A stretch of DNA of 64,000 bases from Lunularia cruciata. Lineage: Eukaryota; Streptophyta; Marchantiopsida; Lunulariales; Lunulariaceae. Numbering within the stretch: position 1 is the stretch's first letter; every line of letters begins with the position of its first letter. The stretch spans positions 44,704,501 to 44,768,500 of the forward strand of contig OX419761.1 in NCBI GenBank assembly GCA_948567375.1. Direction: 5' to 3'. Under the pieces are notes generated by a model, which saw nothing but the letters and a program-made list of their open reading frames with translations, did not search any database and had not been told where the DNA came from. The translations under genes and the position numbers were made by a program. Shown piece by piece: positions 31,918 through 44,105 of this stretch.

Positions 31918-33664
31918 CTACTTACCTCAAAGTTGTATAAGAGAGAATAAAGAAACATCTTCCAATTGATCTTCTAGTGTATTGATGACTTCCCCAATCA
32001 AAGTCAGAGTTTCCTTTAATTATAATACTTGACTTACTATTAGTTAGCTCCTTGGAGAATGTACCTTGAATCTATGAAAAAAACATTTCTGGTAGTTGTC
32101 CAATGTATAGGGTTGGGATTGCTTATACTTGGTAGATGACTAAAACCATAAGCTAGATCTAGCATAGTGCTAACCATAACCTACATTAGAGTTCCAACTA
32201 CTAATTGATATGGTATTGATTTCATGTATTTTTCTTACTATTATCTTTAGGATAGTCTTGAAGACCTAATGTCATCCAATACTCTATAATATTTAAAACA
32301 GATTTGCTATCTTACTTGTTAAACTTAGTAAGAAGATGCTTGAAGGAATGTTCTTGGGAAAGGTTGATCTTCTCATGACTTATATTTTGTCTAATTTTAA
32401 TTTAAGGAAATTACTTATCTCTCTCAAATCAATAGTCTCAAACCCTTGCTTGAGAGACTCTTTGATGGAGAGTAGAAGAGGAAGATATTACTTGCAAGGA
32501 TGCAATTGAGTGCTAGAGCAACATAATGAGAACCAAAATGATGGACATTTAGATCAGTGTTAGTTCCCAAGCATTTATTACTAAGACTCAATAAAATACA
32601 TCAAATTTTTGGTAGAATTATTTGACAAATTGTTTCAAGTTGTATAGAGCTTAGCAGTAGAGTAGAGTAGAGTCAATTGTTGTAGTTGTCAAGTTGTAGA
32701 GTCAATTGGCATTGCTATATTCTTGATTTTTCTTTAGGTATTCAAGAGTTAGAAGTCCCTAAGGAATGTGCATCAAGATTCTTTTATTCAATTCCATTGA
32801 GGAATTTTGTCTTAACATCCAGCACATGCATTTCCAAGTCATGTTGATTTAAAAAGCAAGTAATAATTTGGTTGTTGTCATTTTCACAACTAAAGAATAA
32901 GGCTCTATGTTCTTGGTAATCATTACCAAGAACTTTGGTCCTCTTGAAAGACTAGTTCTAAATTATTAGGAATTATTCATCTATGTTGTAATGACTAGGT
33001 GACATTCAAATTTGTAAGGTCCCACAAAGGATATGTGTCAAAGGTGACTAAAAATGAGATAAAGTATCACAAAGATGGCATTCTATTTTTTATTTAACCT
33101 CTTGGGCAAAGTCATTCCTACAAGAAGGTAGTGTCACCACCCCTATTGCACTACAAAAGGATAAAATCACAAGTAATAATGCTCATTGGGGGTTTCAGAT
33201 TTAGCACCCACTAAAGTTTATGAGCAATGAACCCAAGTCCATAAAATTATTTATTGGTTCCCATAAAAAATTGCTCTTGAAAGGGAGTGTTTCTATAAAA
33301 CTGAGTACATGTGATGAAAATAGGTTACAAGGGCTTGGGGGTTCAGTTTAGACCTTTTATTGGCCCCTAAGTAGCTAAGAATTAGGCAATAAATTAGTGA
33401 CAAGAAGACAAATGGGTTAGTAATACTAAATCCATGTATTGACACACATTGCAATTGGGAGCTTTTGAAGTTGTGAGCTTGTCTATGTATAAGAATATAA
33501 CAAAAGAGGGAGAGAAGAGCAATTTAGAAGCACAAAATAGAGAGGTAGTGCAATGCAACATCATCATTACAAGAAGTTAGGATTGAGAAGTATGAGAGTT
33601 CAATTTGAAATTGATTCCATTTGAAAACTTGAAGAATGATGGAAGGAGTTTAATTGAATGCAAT
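31918..33664. other. AT-rich stretch with a copia remnant, otherwise unassigned
   Basis: No long open frame and no RNA gene is visible. Apart from the copia segment at 32735-32940 I cannot assign it. It may be further decayed element sequence; the composition is like its neighbours. Confidence 0.4.
32735..32940 (-). pseudogene. Ty1/copia RT remnant
   Basis: On the minus strand: EPYSLVVKMTTTKLLLAF, a frame change, then LNQHDLEMHVLDVKTKFLNG and MHIP. These are the standard copia RT blocks (PVVKMTTIR, HDLEMHQLDVKTAFLNG). It has at least two frameshifts. It is not clearly part of the copia fragment at the left edge. Confidence 0.6.
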
Positions 33665-36661
33665 TGTGACAACCCGGCAAATATCACTTTTGCGGTAATC
33701 GGGTAAGTAAAGTTTGTTCCCGCAGAGATACGATTCAGAATTGGTCAAATATGAAGTCAAAAGTAACAATGTAGTTCTTCTTGGTTGCGTCTTTAATCTC
33801 TCAGGTAGAAACCACACCCAAAAGAAAGTAACAAGCACTGACTTGCAATCTTGTCACAAATTAACACTCCTTAATCACAACTCCATCAAATCTTTCCAAA
33901 CAATCTTGATTGTGATGATTCAGGCTCTCCCAAAAACGGCACTTCACTGCAAAACGATTTCGCCTCAAAATTGTGTTCCACCCCTCCACTGAAGGCACAA
34001 CTTCCTTGATCAAAATTGCTTCACATCAACTTTGCACTACACTCACAAATGCAAAATACTACCAACACTACAATTCCTCTCAGATCTATCAAGCCATTGC
34101 TTCAATTGCACTTCACTCAGGATCAAACATACCAAATGAAGATCAAGGCTGTGGAATCCAACATCCAACAAGCACACTAACTTGCACTTTGAATTTCTCC
34201 AAACACTCATAAACACAATCACAAAGTTGATACTCGGAATCAAGCTCAAGCGATGAGCATTGCTTCACAACACTTTGCTTTATCTATTCTCAAAAATAAT
34301 TAGCACTGAACAACAATTCTTTGTGAATGCCACTCTTAAGTAGTGAATCAATCGACAACTATACCGTTCTACAACAACTTTTCTAACCTGCAGATCCGAA
34401 ATAACAATGCACCTCTTCATATCTGCCTCTTCATATCTCAAAATTGTTACTAATCCAATCCGATGTCTACTTCTTCTTCGGCTTTCAAACCCGAACCCAA
34501 AGTAAATTTACTTCCTACTACTTTATCCTCGGGTTTCATATCTTCTACCTCTTCTACCAATTCCAACAGTTCTCTTTCTGAAATTCCACTAGTGGGTAAT
34601 CTATCTAACTCTTCATCTCTTGAACCACTCTTCTCTAATGTCTCCATTGGTAGTTTCGAAGACATTTGCACTCCTATGTTATCTACTTCGGGTTTTGCTC
34701 TAACATCTTTCTGAAGTTTTTCTATCTCTATTTTCACTAAGTCTAATCTAATCAAAATGTTATCCTCTACCTCTAAGATCTTCCTATCTACACAAGTTCT
34801 TAGATTGATAAACAAAGCATTCAAGTTTGTATCCTTTGCATGTCTTCGCCTCATCTCCTGCACCAACAATTTCAACTCGTGCAGCCTCATCTCTTCAATC
34901 CAAATATTGGCCTATGTACTTAACATTGCAATCATCTTGAGGACAATCTCCTTCAAAGGCTCTAGTCTCATCTTCCTTTCACGTTCTCAATCTGCAAGCC
35001 AATCCTCCCTGTACATTGCAAACTCCGCCTTGAACATTGCCAACTTCACCTCCGAATTGTGTTCCACCCCTCCACTTAAGGCACAACTTCCTCGATCAAA
35101 ATTGCTTCACATCAACTTCGCATTGCACTCACAAAAGCAGAATACTACCAACACTACAATTCCTCTCAGATCTGTCAAGGCATTGCTTCGATTGCACTTC
35201 ACTCAGGATCAAACACACAGAGTGAAGATCAAGGCTGCGGAATCCAACATCCAACAAGCACTCTAACTTGCACTTCGAATTTCTCCAAACACTCACAAAC
35301 ACAATTACAAAGTTGATACTCGGAATCAAGCTCAAGCAACGAGCACTGCTTCACAGCACTTCGCTTTATCTATTCTCAAAAATAATGAGCATTGAACAAC
35401 ATTTTCCTGCGAATACCACTCTTAAATAGTGAAGCAATAGACAGTTCTAACAACTATACCGTTCTACAACAACTATTCTAAACCTGGAGATCCGAAATGA
35501 CAATGCACCTCTTCATATCTACCCCTTCAAATCTCAAATCGGTTACTAATCTGATCCGATGTCTACTTCTTCCTCAGCTTTCAAACCCGAACCCGAAGTA
35601 ATCTTACTTCCTATCACTTTTTCCTTGGGTTTCACAACTCCCAATTCCTCCACTAATTCTAACACTTCTCCTTCATGATATGAAATTCCTATCATAGTTA
35701 AGCCTTCTAAATCTCTATCTCCCAACCCACTCTTCTCTAAAGTGTCAAATGTCAAATCCGAAGACACTTGCACTCCTATCTCTCTTACTTCGGGTCTAAC
35801 TATTATCAATTCTTTTACTAATTCTACTATGTCATCATCAAGAATTGTAATTGAAAGCATGAATACACTATCTACACATTCAATTTGTAACCCACTTTCC
35901 CCTAATCACTCATGTTACTAACCCAAAGACACTTACTGTCTGATCCTGCACTTCGGGTTTATTCACTACTGCTACTTCTCCTTCAATTCATGTTCCATCT
36001 TCAATTAGAACTAAAATTGAAGTCATGGGTATCCTAACTATCTTCTTTCTCTACTCTAACTTCCTCTGATCCCTCTGGCAAAACTCCCCAAGTCACCTTC
36101 ACTGCACTTCGAGGTCAGACTACCTCTGATTTAGTCATCTTCATCTTGAGGCAAAGTCTTTAGACCCGAAGTCATGTAAACCCAAAGTCCGAAATACGAA
36201 ATCCGAAGTCACGTTGACCCGAAGACACTTTGACCCGAAGTACATCTACTCCCAAAACTTCAAATGCTTGTAACTTCTTGTACAGACCTCCAAACTCTGT
36301 GATTTTGGTAGCAATAAAAAGCCCTGACCGAGACGCTTCCAACGAGATATAGCACGCTTGATTTGGACGTGTCTTCATTGAGATATGGCCCCCGCAAGAA
36401 TCCTGATCTACAACTTCTATTTCTCCTTCGGGTTTGCCCTCCTTCAGCGCTTGATCCGAGTTTTTCCCTCCTTTGACATGAAGTAAGCTTCTTCGGGTCT
36501 GATCCAGACCGAGCCCTTCTTCCTCTTACACAAAATTGACATCCTCGGGTCTGATCAAAACACAAGTTTGTACTCATTTCTTCTCCATTTGGTTTCAATT
36601 TGGTTTCAGCAAGGCATTTCTTCTTCTAAACTCGTCCAAAATGAAAAATGTAGGTACCACA
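33665..36661 (-). mobile_element. LLTR long terminal repeat, minus strand, with internal duplication
   Basis: The left end TGTGACAACC and right end GGTACCACA are the two ends of an LLTR LTR read on the minus strand. About 1 kb is present twice in direct order (33960-34900 and 35050-35900). I see no target duplication at the ends, so it may be a recombinant. Minus-strand frames 34450-34890 (146 aa) and 35546-35860 (104 aa) both keep the C-terminal motif of the LTR protein: TLEKSG, then KVxGSKxTxGSGLKAEEEVDIG. Confidence 0.75.
34450..34890 (-). pseudogene. C-terminal part of the LLTR-encoded protein, 146 aa frame
   Basis: The frame encodes MRLHELKLLVQEMRRRHAKD, the heptad-like RKILEVEDNILIRLDLVKIEIEKL, then MSSKLPMETLEKSG and an acidic end (GSGLKAEEEVDIGLD). 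The same order occurs at 60947-61213 (DRNILEVEDNVCLRLDLVHSELERL, LDTLEKSG). It is the tail of a long coiled-coil protein encoded inside the LTR. I recognise no family. Confidence 0.55.
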
Positions 36662-36727
36662 TGTATGCTGACAGGGCATTTCCGAGTACTTCGCGTTATG
36701 ACCCAAAGACACGTTACTTTGGGTTTC
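36662..36727 (-). mobile_element. LLTR fragment left of B2
   Basis: The reverse complement matches LLTR copy A around 890-944 and 25013-25030 (AAGTACTC...CCTGTCAGCAT). It is the inner part of the truncated LTR whose end lies at 43967-44105. Chromovirus B2 separates the two parts, with GTTTC duplicated. Confidence 0.65.
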
Positions 36728-37467
36728 TGTAATACCAAGGGTTAGCCATATGATCTAGATGTGAAATTCGGTTTGGTAACATCTAGAATGATGTATACAT
36801 GATGGTCAAAATAGATCAAATAGAAGTATCACCAAAAGAGTACTTCTACTAATAGGGCAGAAACCAAAATAGACTTGAGAACCTTAGAACCAATAGCTAG
36901 ACATATGATTTAAAGGTGAGAATTGGTTTGGTAACATCTGGAAGGATGTTACACATGATGGACTAAACAGATCAAAAAGAGGTATCACCAAAAGGGGACT
37001 TCTACTAATAGAGTAGGAACCAAAATATGCCTGAAATCTTTGAAGGCAATTTTGGAGGCCTAAACGGATGAATTAGGCCTTGAAAATGTGCAAATTCCTC
37101 CCCCCCAATGGAGGAAAGGCTGGCCTTCCCTCCCCCCTGGTTTGTCTCGTTGAGAGCTTTCCAACAGTACCTTACTCATGTGATTCTGAGATTCCTACAG
37201 GAAGATTCCCTAAAAGATTCCCTCTGGTCAAAGCTCGTTTGACCTACCAGATAGGACCTAGACCAGACAGGTCACCCATCCAAGTAAGTAATCCAAGGGT
37301 GGAGCTTGCTGACATATCACCTATGTGTGTCCCTAATCCTATGGTGGAGCTTCCTTGGAGGAGATCCTCTTTGTCTATATAATAAAGAGAAGGTGCTCCC
37401 TTGGGGCATCGAATGTTTGAGTGTGCAATCTGTGTTTTCTCTCTTCTCTTGTCCTCGGAGTATTACA
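36728..37467 (+). repeat. 5' LTR of chromovirus B2
   Basis: It starts TGTAATACC and ends GTATTACA. TATATAA is at 37376-37382. It carries the same two tandem upstream units as other family-B LTRs. The primer site TGGGATCAGAGC follows at 37469-37480, one base off the initiator-Met site. Confidence 0.93.
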
Positions 37468-37468
37468 A

Positions 37469-37480
37469 TGGGATCAGAGC
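37469..37480 (+). other. Primer-binding site of B2 (initiator tRNA-Met)
   Basis: TGGGATCAGAGC matches 11 of 12 bases of the initiator-Met site found intact in B1 and is one base past the LTR. Confidence 0.88.
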
Positions 37481-37607
37481 GAGTGTTCTAGTCCAAGAGA
37501 GTGGATCACCCCTCTTGGAATAGCACGAACTACTGAAATTGAGTAATTTGAGGTGGAGAACATAGAGTAATCGCTAGACTTAGGAAGGACTTTAGAGAGC
37601 GGATGGG

Positions 37608-37829
37608 ATGGATGCGCCGGGGGGACAATTCCCCGCACCTAGCTTTCTATTCTCAAACCCATTCCACATCAAGGTTATGTACATCCAGCGTGAGCAGATG
37701 AGAGTATCACTAGTTTATCACTTTGGTGCAAAATTCATGGACAGAGTGATGAACTCACCAAACCCGGTGATTCTACCTATGGTGATATATGACAGAGAGT
37801 GGGATTTGACGATCTACATTCTATTATGA
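37608..37829 (+). CDS. Short leader ORF of B2, 73 aa
   Basis: This is the counterpart of the B1 frame at 6539-6760, with the same start and stop. It begins MDAPGGQFPAP and contains YHFGAKFMDRVMNSPNP. The frame is open in both copies although their gag genes are full of stops. No known domain is recognised, and a purely RNA role is equally possible. Confidence 0.35.
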   Translation: MDAPGGQFPAPSFLFSNPFHIKVMYIQREQMRVSLVYHFGAKFMDRVMNSPNPVILPMVIYDREWDLTIYILL

Positions 37830-38052
37830 TAAAATGGATATGAATGTCCCAAAATCCTCTCCCTTTCAACACTCAAGTAGAAATCCGTTATGTAGTGAGG
37901 CCGAAATTGATGTTTAGAGATTTTGTGGTTAGGAATTTTGGTGAGGAGTATTATCAACGAGTGATAGCTTCTGAGGCCCAATGGTAGTTCCGACAGTTTG
38001 TGCGCCTTCCAGAGTGATTATATTGACTCTGTATTGAAGTAGACGTTAGCAA

Positions 38053-39159
38053 TTGGGTGTTGCAGGAACCATGGATCCGCAATTGCAAGAGCTTGTGCAA
38101 GGACTGCAAGGGATGTTGAATGAATTTCAAGAGATTAAGATGACCATGGAGACATTGCAAAGTCAAGTGCAGATCCTCAAGAACGATCAAGCCATGCAAG
38201 AAGCAGAGCCGTCTCAAAACCCAATACCTGCAACTGAAGTACTTGGAGAGGCACCCGTGCCTACGAACCCTATCAACGATGAAGCCACATTGCTACTCCG
38301 GATGAAGAAGACCTGCAACATCGAGCCTTACAAGGGGTAGCGTACGATAGGAGTAGTGGAGAATTGGATCTCGAGAATGAATTGATATTTTTGATTGTTC
38401 TCAACAGAGATCACAGAGCATGTTGCAGGAGTGTTTGCATGTGGGTACTTGACCGATAAAGCCCTCACATGGTATGATGCTTGGGAACGATCCATGCTGG
38501 CAGAGAGAAGGGAGGTCACATGGACAGCAATGCAAGAAGGACTACTCAAGAATTTCCAATCGGTGGATTTTGTGTAGATGGCTCAAACCCGACTATGGGG
38601 ATTGAGACAGAAGAATAGCGTACAAGAGTATGTGGAGGGATTTCCGGATCTACAAGTTGCAATCACTGACATGAGTCCAACAGAGGCTCTCGACAATTTC
38701 AAACGAGGGTTGAAAGAGCGGATTCGCCAAGAAGTCATGGTGCAAAACCCTTACACGATATTTGAAGCTATTGCTTGTGCGTAGAGAATAGCCGGAGCAT
38801 TAGGTGGAGGTGAAGGAGTAGTTCCACCTCAACATTATCGGGCAGAAATGCCACACATGGGTGGACCAGTACCGATGGAATTGGGCAACCTTCGATTCCG
38901 GGATCGAGGAGCACGGCCGCTTCAAGGAGAGCGGGGACGGGTTGAAGAACAAAGAGATGAAGTCCCACGAGGAGAAGGGACTCGAGGAGAACAACGCCGT
39001 TGTTACAATTGTGGCCGTATTGGGCACATATCTACCAATTGTTGCACTTGTTTCCTTAGAGGCCCTCGGCCTTTGTACAGGCGATCTTTGAACAACATGG
39101 AGAGGCACATTGAAGAGGAGGAGGTGGAAACCACTTCGGAAAACGAAGATCGCCAGTAA
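38053..39159 (+). pseudogene. Gag of chromovirus B2
   Basis: The frame starts near MDPQLQELVQGLQGMLNEF with a coiled-coil-like segment, then DKALTWYDAWERSML, AMQEGLLKNFQSVDF, VQEYVEGFPDLQVAI, NFKRGLKERIRQEV and the knuckle CYNCGRIGHISTNC (about 39001-39042). It keeps one frame but has stops at 38338-38340, in the segment before 38395, at 38575-38577 and 38782-38784. It ends at 39157-39159. Pol lies in the -1 frame and is open across this gag stop. Confidence 0.87.
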
Positions 39160-39254
39160 ATGTACCTCGTGGCCTTACTGGCTCAATAAGGAAGCAGAGA
39201 AGCGAGGGAAGGAAGAAGAATAATGCGCAAAGATCCCAAAAGGCAACCTCACAA

Positions 39255-41015
39255 TTGATTGTTGTGAATGGAATCCTAGAAGGTAATCAAGTGAGAGTAT
39301 TAATAGATCTGGGAGCAATAGAGAATTTCTTGTCTCGCTCTGTTGCAATAAGCTTGGGAATGGATCTAGAGAGAGATGGAAGTGAAGAAGTAGAGTTACC
39401 AAATGGGCAAATAGAGAGGATTGAATCATTACCTAGATGGGTAACCCTCTTTGTAGGAGAATATCAGGAAGCAATTGAGTGGCGAGTGATACAGTTAGCC
39501 CGTTATGATGCAATTTTAGGCATGCCATGGATGGAGCAGTACAACCCAATGGTGGATTGGAGGAAGAAAGTAGTGAGAACCCGCCAATGGTCAATCATTG
39601 GGGTTAAAGAAAAATCACACAAGCAGAAACTGCCTCTATATGTCGTAGGGATGACAACTGTCTGTAAGACCGATAGATGTTTTATGGGTCTAATAAGAGA
39701 AGTCCAGAGTGCACAACTCGCTGGACAAATTCCTGAGAAATTGAAGGATGTGGTGGATGAGTTTCAAGATGTCTTTCCCAATGATCTACCCTCAGGATTA
39801 TCACCTAAAAAGCGAGTAGATCACAAAATAGAGACACTCCCGAGGAAGACACCTCCTTGTAAGGCTCCATATCGCCTATCACCTCATGAGTTGGAGGAGT
39901 GTAAGACTCAAATTGAGGAGATGCTACAGAAAGGGTTCATCCAACCTAGCGTATCATCATATGGGGCCCCTATCTTGTTCGTGAAGAAGAAGGATGGTAC
40001 AATGCGCATGTGCATTGATTATCGGGGTCTCAATCAGCAAACAGTGAAGAACAAATACTCCTTACCTTGCATGGATGACCTGTTTGATCAACTCCATGGA
40101 GCAAGATACTTCACCAAACTGGACTTGCAGAGCAGTTACAATCAAATCCGAATTGTAGAGGAGGATGTGTACAAAACTGCCTTTCAAACCAAGTATGGCC
40201 ACTTTGAGTATCTTGTGATGCCTTTTGGCCTCACCAACGTGCCTACCACTTTCATGAGCCTAATGAATGACATATTTTGTCCATACTTGGATAAGTCTGT
40301 TATCATCTTCTTGGATGATATCTTAGTATATAGTAGCACAATGACAGAACACAAACAATATCTACGAGAGGTCCTCAAGATTCTAAGACAGAATCAATTG
40401 TATGCCAAAATCTCAAAGTGTGAGTTTGGCAAGTCTGAAGTAGACTACTTAGGGCATAGAGTAAGTGCAGAGGGCATTCAAGTATTGACAGATAAAATAG
40501 AGGTCATTCAAAAATGGAGTGCCCTAGAAGATCAGACTCAACTTAAGAGCTTCTTGGGGTTGACGGGATTCTATCGTAGATTTGTCAAGGACTTCTCCAA
40601 GGTTGCACAGCCTTTAACGACACTACTTGGCAAGGGGAAGAAGTGGACATGGGGAACTGCACAAGAGTTGGCCTTTCAAGAATTGAAGGCCACCTTGCTA
40701 CATGCACCAATCTTGAAGTGGTATGACCCAAAACGTCCAATCAAGTTGGCTACGGATGCATCAGGCGTAGCAATAGGAGCAGTCCTACAACAAGAGTGGC
40801 ATGACGGATGGCATCCAATTGCATATTTCTCTCAAAAGTTGTTACCGGCAGAGCGCAACTACCACACCACAGAACGAGAAGAGCTGGCCATCGTTCTACC
40901 AACCAAGCATTGGAAGCACTACTTGGGTGAGAAGGCATTTGTAGTAGAGATAGACCACAAACCTCTAGTCTACCTTGAGACGCAGAAGGATCTATCTTGT
41001 TGCCAAATTCGGTGA
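39255..41015 (+). pseudogene. Protease, RT and RNase H of chromovirus B2
   Basis: The 586-codon frame holds the protease ([30 protein letters not shown]), then the [74 protein letters not shown] and the catalytic FLDDILVYS near 40310-40335. RNase H has [29 protein letters not shown] and the DHKPLVYLE box, and stops at 41013-41015 where the duplicated segment begins. Apart from this break the catalytic residues of RT look intact. The frame is open upstream to about 39150, overlapping the gag end. Confidence 0.88.
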
Positions 41016-41650
41016 GCAGAGATCAATTGTATGCCAAAATCTCAAAGTGTGAGTTTGGCAAGTCTGAAGTAGACTACTTGGGGCATAGAGTAAGTGCAGA
41101 GGGCATTCAAGTATTGATAAATAAAATAGAGGTCATTCAAAAATGGAGTGCCCCAGAAGATCAGACTCAACTTAAGAGCTTCTTGGGGTTGACAGGATTC
41201 TATCGTAGATTTATCAAGGACTTCTCTAAGGTTGCATAGCCTTTAACGACACTACTTGGCAAGGGGAAGAAGTGGATATGGGGAATTGCACAAGAGTTGG
41301 CCTTTCAAGAATTGAAGGCCGCCTTGCTACATGCACCAATCTTGAAGTGGTATGACCCAAAATGTCCAATCAAGTTGGCTATAGATGCATCAGGCATGGC
41401 AATAGGAGCAGTCCTACAACAAGAGTGGCATGACAAATGGCATCCAATTGCATATTTCTCTCAAAATTTGTTACCATTAGAGCGCAACTTCCACACCACA
41501 AAATGAGAAGAGCTAGCCATCGTTCTAGCAACCAAGCATTGGAAGCACTATCTGGGCGAGAAGGCATTTGTAGTAGAGACGGACCACAAACCTCTAGTCT
41601 ACCTCGAGATGCAGAAGGATCTATCTTGTCGTCAAATTTGGTGGGCAGAG
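40393..41650 (+). repeat. 629-base direct duplication in B2 pol
   Basis: The segment from ATCAATTGTATGCC at 40393 is repeated from 41022, a shift of 629 bases (not a multiple of three). The junction reads GGTGAGCAGAG then ATCAATTG. The two units differ at several sites, and at some the second unit agrees with B1, not with the first unit (for example GATAAATAAAATAG and the ATATGG...ATTGCACA pair). Confidence 0.88.
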
Positions 41651-43213
41651 TGGCGACAACGCTTCAACATGACAATCACCTACGTGGAAGGTAAGAAGCA
41701 ACTTGCAGATGCATTCACCCGCATGCCAATGGCCAACAACTTGGCGGCAGAGGTTAAGATTAACCCTGAATTCTGGCAAGAGATTCTAGCTTCTACAAAA
41801 ACTGATCCACAAATTGTAGAAGCGCAATCGTCCAAAGGTGTCACCAGCACCCAAGGACTCACCTTTCGGGAGGGCCAATTGTGGATCCCAAATGTCCCAG
41901 AATTACACACCACCATTCTAGCGGAATGTCATGATTTGGTCATTGCAACTCATGTTTGAGTGGACAAGACCTTGGAGGCAGTCAAGCGCCATTATTATTG
42001 GCCCAAGATGAGCAATGACGTGATGGACTATGTGCGTAGCTGCCTACTTTGTCAACAGAACAAAGCTTCTAATCAAGCTCCTGCAGGGCTCCTTCAACCT
42101 CTTCCCACTCCTACCTAACGTTGGGAACAAGTGAGTATGGATCTCGTCTGTGAATTACCCAAGACCACCTCAGGGTTTGACTCCATTGTGGTCTTTGTGG
42201 ACCGGCTCAGCAAAATGATTCATGTATGCCCTACCACCAAGGAGGTGACCGCTCCACAACTAGCTCAACTATACTTAGATGCAGTCTTTGCTCACCATGG
42301 CTTGTCTAGAGTACTCATCACCGATAGAGGCACCCAATTCACCAGTTTGTTTTGGCGAACACTCTTTGGTTTCTTCAAAACCAAGTTGGCCATGTCTACA
42401 GCTTACCACCCACAAACAGATGGCCAAACAGAGCGGGCTAATCGTACAATTGAAGACATGTTACGTGGCTTCACCTTAGAAGAGCAAGAGAGGTGGGACA
42501 CCCTACTACCGTTGGTGGAATTTGCTTACAACAATTCAGTGAATGCCTCCACCCAGGTCACTCCGTTCTTTCTCATGTATGGTGAGCATCCCTTCACACC
42601 TTCTAGCTTGATGAAGATCCGTCCAGTGACTACCAAGGTTGATGCAGTCAACACATTTGTTTCTAGAATCCAACAAGGTGTGGAGAGCGCCAAGCACAGG
42701 TTACAGATTGCGCAAAATCGACAAAAGCAGTATGTTGATGCACACCGTAGGCACATGGAGTTCAATGTTGGGGATCAAGTGTGGCTATCAACAACCAACC
42801 TCACATTAGTTGGATCTCGTAAGCTCAGACCTCGTTTTATTGGGCCTTTCTTGATTTTTTGTTGCATCGGCGCTGTGGCCTATCACCTTGAGCTACCACC
42901 ACACATGAAGATCCATCCAGTGTTCCATGTCTCCCTATTACGCAGATATGCTCCCCGATCAGGCCAAGGTACTTCCACACAGGACATTCGACCTTGTCCG
43001 ACAGTCATTGATGGCATAGAGGAATATGAAGTGGAGCGGATTCTCCAAAAGCGCATGCGTGGTACTTGCTATCCGCGGGTGGAATATCTCGTACAATGGA
43101 AAGGTTACCCCCTCTATGAAGCAACCTGGGAACCCACTGTCAATTTGGCACATGCACCGGTGTTGGTGCAAGCATTTGAGCAACAATTGCACAACAAGGA
43201 CGTTGCGTCTTAA
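41640..43213 (+). pseudogene. Integrase and chromodomain of chromovirus B2
   Basis: After the duplicated RNase H the frame gives the integrase: HYYWPKM and CLLCQQ of the zinc finger, D in SMDLVCELP, D in LITDRGTQF and E in QTDGQTERANR. The GPF/chromo linker has VFHVSLLRRYAPRSG. The chromodomain (about 43000-43180) reads EEYEVERILQKRMRG, PRVEYLVQWKGYP and EATWEPTVNL, with the usual aromatic cage positions filled. Stops lie near 41957 and 42117. The 360-codon frame 42131-43213 is open and ends in LHNKDVAS. Confidence 0.9.
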
Positions 43214-43226
43214 AGGGAGGGAGGTC

Positions 43227-43966
43227 TGTAATACCAAGGGTTAGCCTTATGATCTAGATGTGAAATTTGGTTTGGTAACATCTAGAATGATGTATACCTG
43301 ATGGTCAAAATAGATCAGATAGAAGTATCACCAAAAGAGTACTTCTACTAATAGGGCAGAAACCAAAATAGACTTAGGGAGAACCTTAGAACCAATAGCT
43401 AGACATATGATTTAAAGGTGAGAATTGGTTTGGTAACATCTAGAAGGATGTTACACATGATGGACTAAACAGATCAGAAAGAGGTATCACCAAAAGGGGA
43501 CTTCTACTAGTAGAGTAGGAACCAAAATATGCCTGAAATCTTTGAAGGCAATTTCGGAGGCCTAAACGGATGAATTAGGCCTTAAAAATATGCAAATTTC
43601 CCCCCCAATAGAGGAAAGGCTGGCCTTCCCTCCTCCCTGGTTTGTCTTGTCGAGAGCTTTCCAACGGTACGTTACTCATGTGATTCTGAGATTCCTACAG
43701 GAAGATTCGTTAAAAGATTCCCTCCGGTCAAAGCTCATTTGACCAACCAGATAGGACCTAGACCAGACAGGTCATTCATCCAAGTAAGTAATCCAAGGGT
43801 GGAGCTTGCTGACATGTCACCTATGTGTGTCCCTAATCCTATGGTGGAGCTTCCTTGGAGGAGATCCTCTTTGTCTATATAATAAAGAGAAGGTGCTCCC
43901 TTGGGGCATCAAATGTTTGAGTGTGCAATCTGTGTTTCTCTCTTCTCTTGTCCTCGGAGTATTAAA
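43227..43966 (+). repeat. 3' LTR of chromovirus B2
   Basis: It follows the purine tract AAAGGGAGGGAGGTC and starts TGTAATACC. Its end is TATTAAA where relatives have TATTACA, so the terminal dinucleotide is mutated. The next bases GTTTC repeat the left flank. Confidence 0.9.
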
Positions 43967-44105
43967 GTTTCATCTTGAAGACACGTTACTTTGGGTTTCA
44001 TCTTGAAGACTCTTTTCTTTGCCTTCTTCGGCCATACAGGCGCAATCCGACTTCTCTATACACTTCTTCTTCTTTATTTTGACAAAAAAAAATGTGGGCA
44101 CCACA
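43967..44105 (-). mobile_element. Start of an LLTR long terminal repeat, minus strand, right of B2
   Basis: Read on the minus strand it begins TGTGGTGCCCACAT at 44105 and runs through GAAGAAGAAGTGTATAGA, matching the starts at 784 and 58291. It joins to 36662-36727 across B2. The inner remainder is missing. Confidence 0.7.

Larger units (their letters stand above)
36728..43966 (+). mobile_element. Chromovirus B2 (Ty3/gypsy with chromodomain), rearranged
   Basis: LTRs 36728-37467 and 43227-43966 flank a complete set of domains: leader ORF, gag with CCHC, protease, RT, RNase H, integrase, chromodomain. The target duplication is GTTTC (36723-36727 and 43967-43971). It is close to B1 but less decayed: one frame of 586 codons covers protease through RNase H. 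A 629-base segment of RT/RNase H is present twice (40393-41021 and 41022-41650), which breaks pol. Confidence 0.94.
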
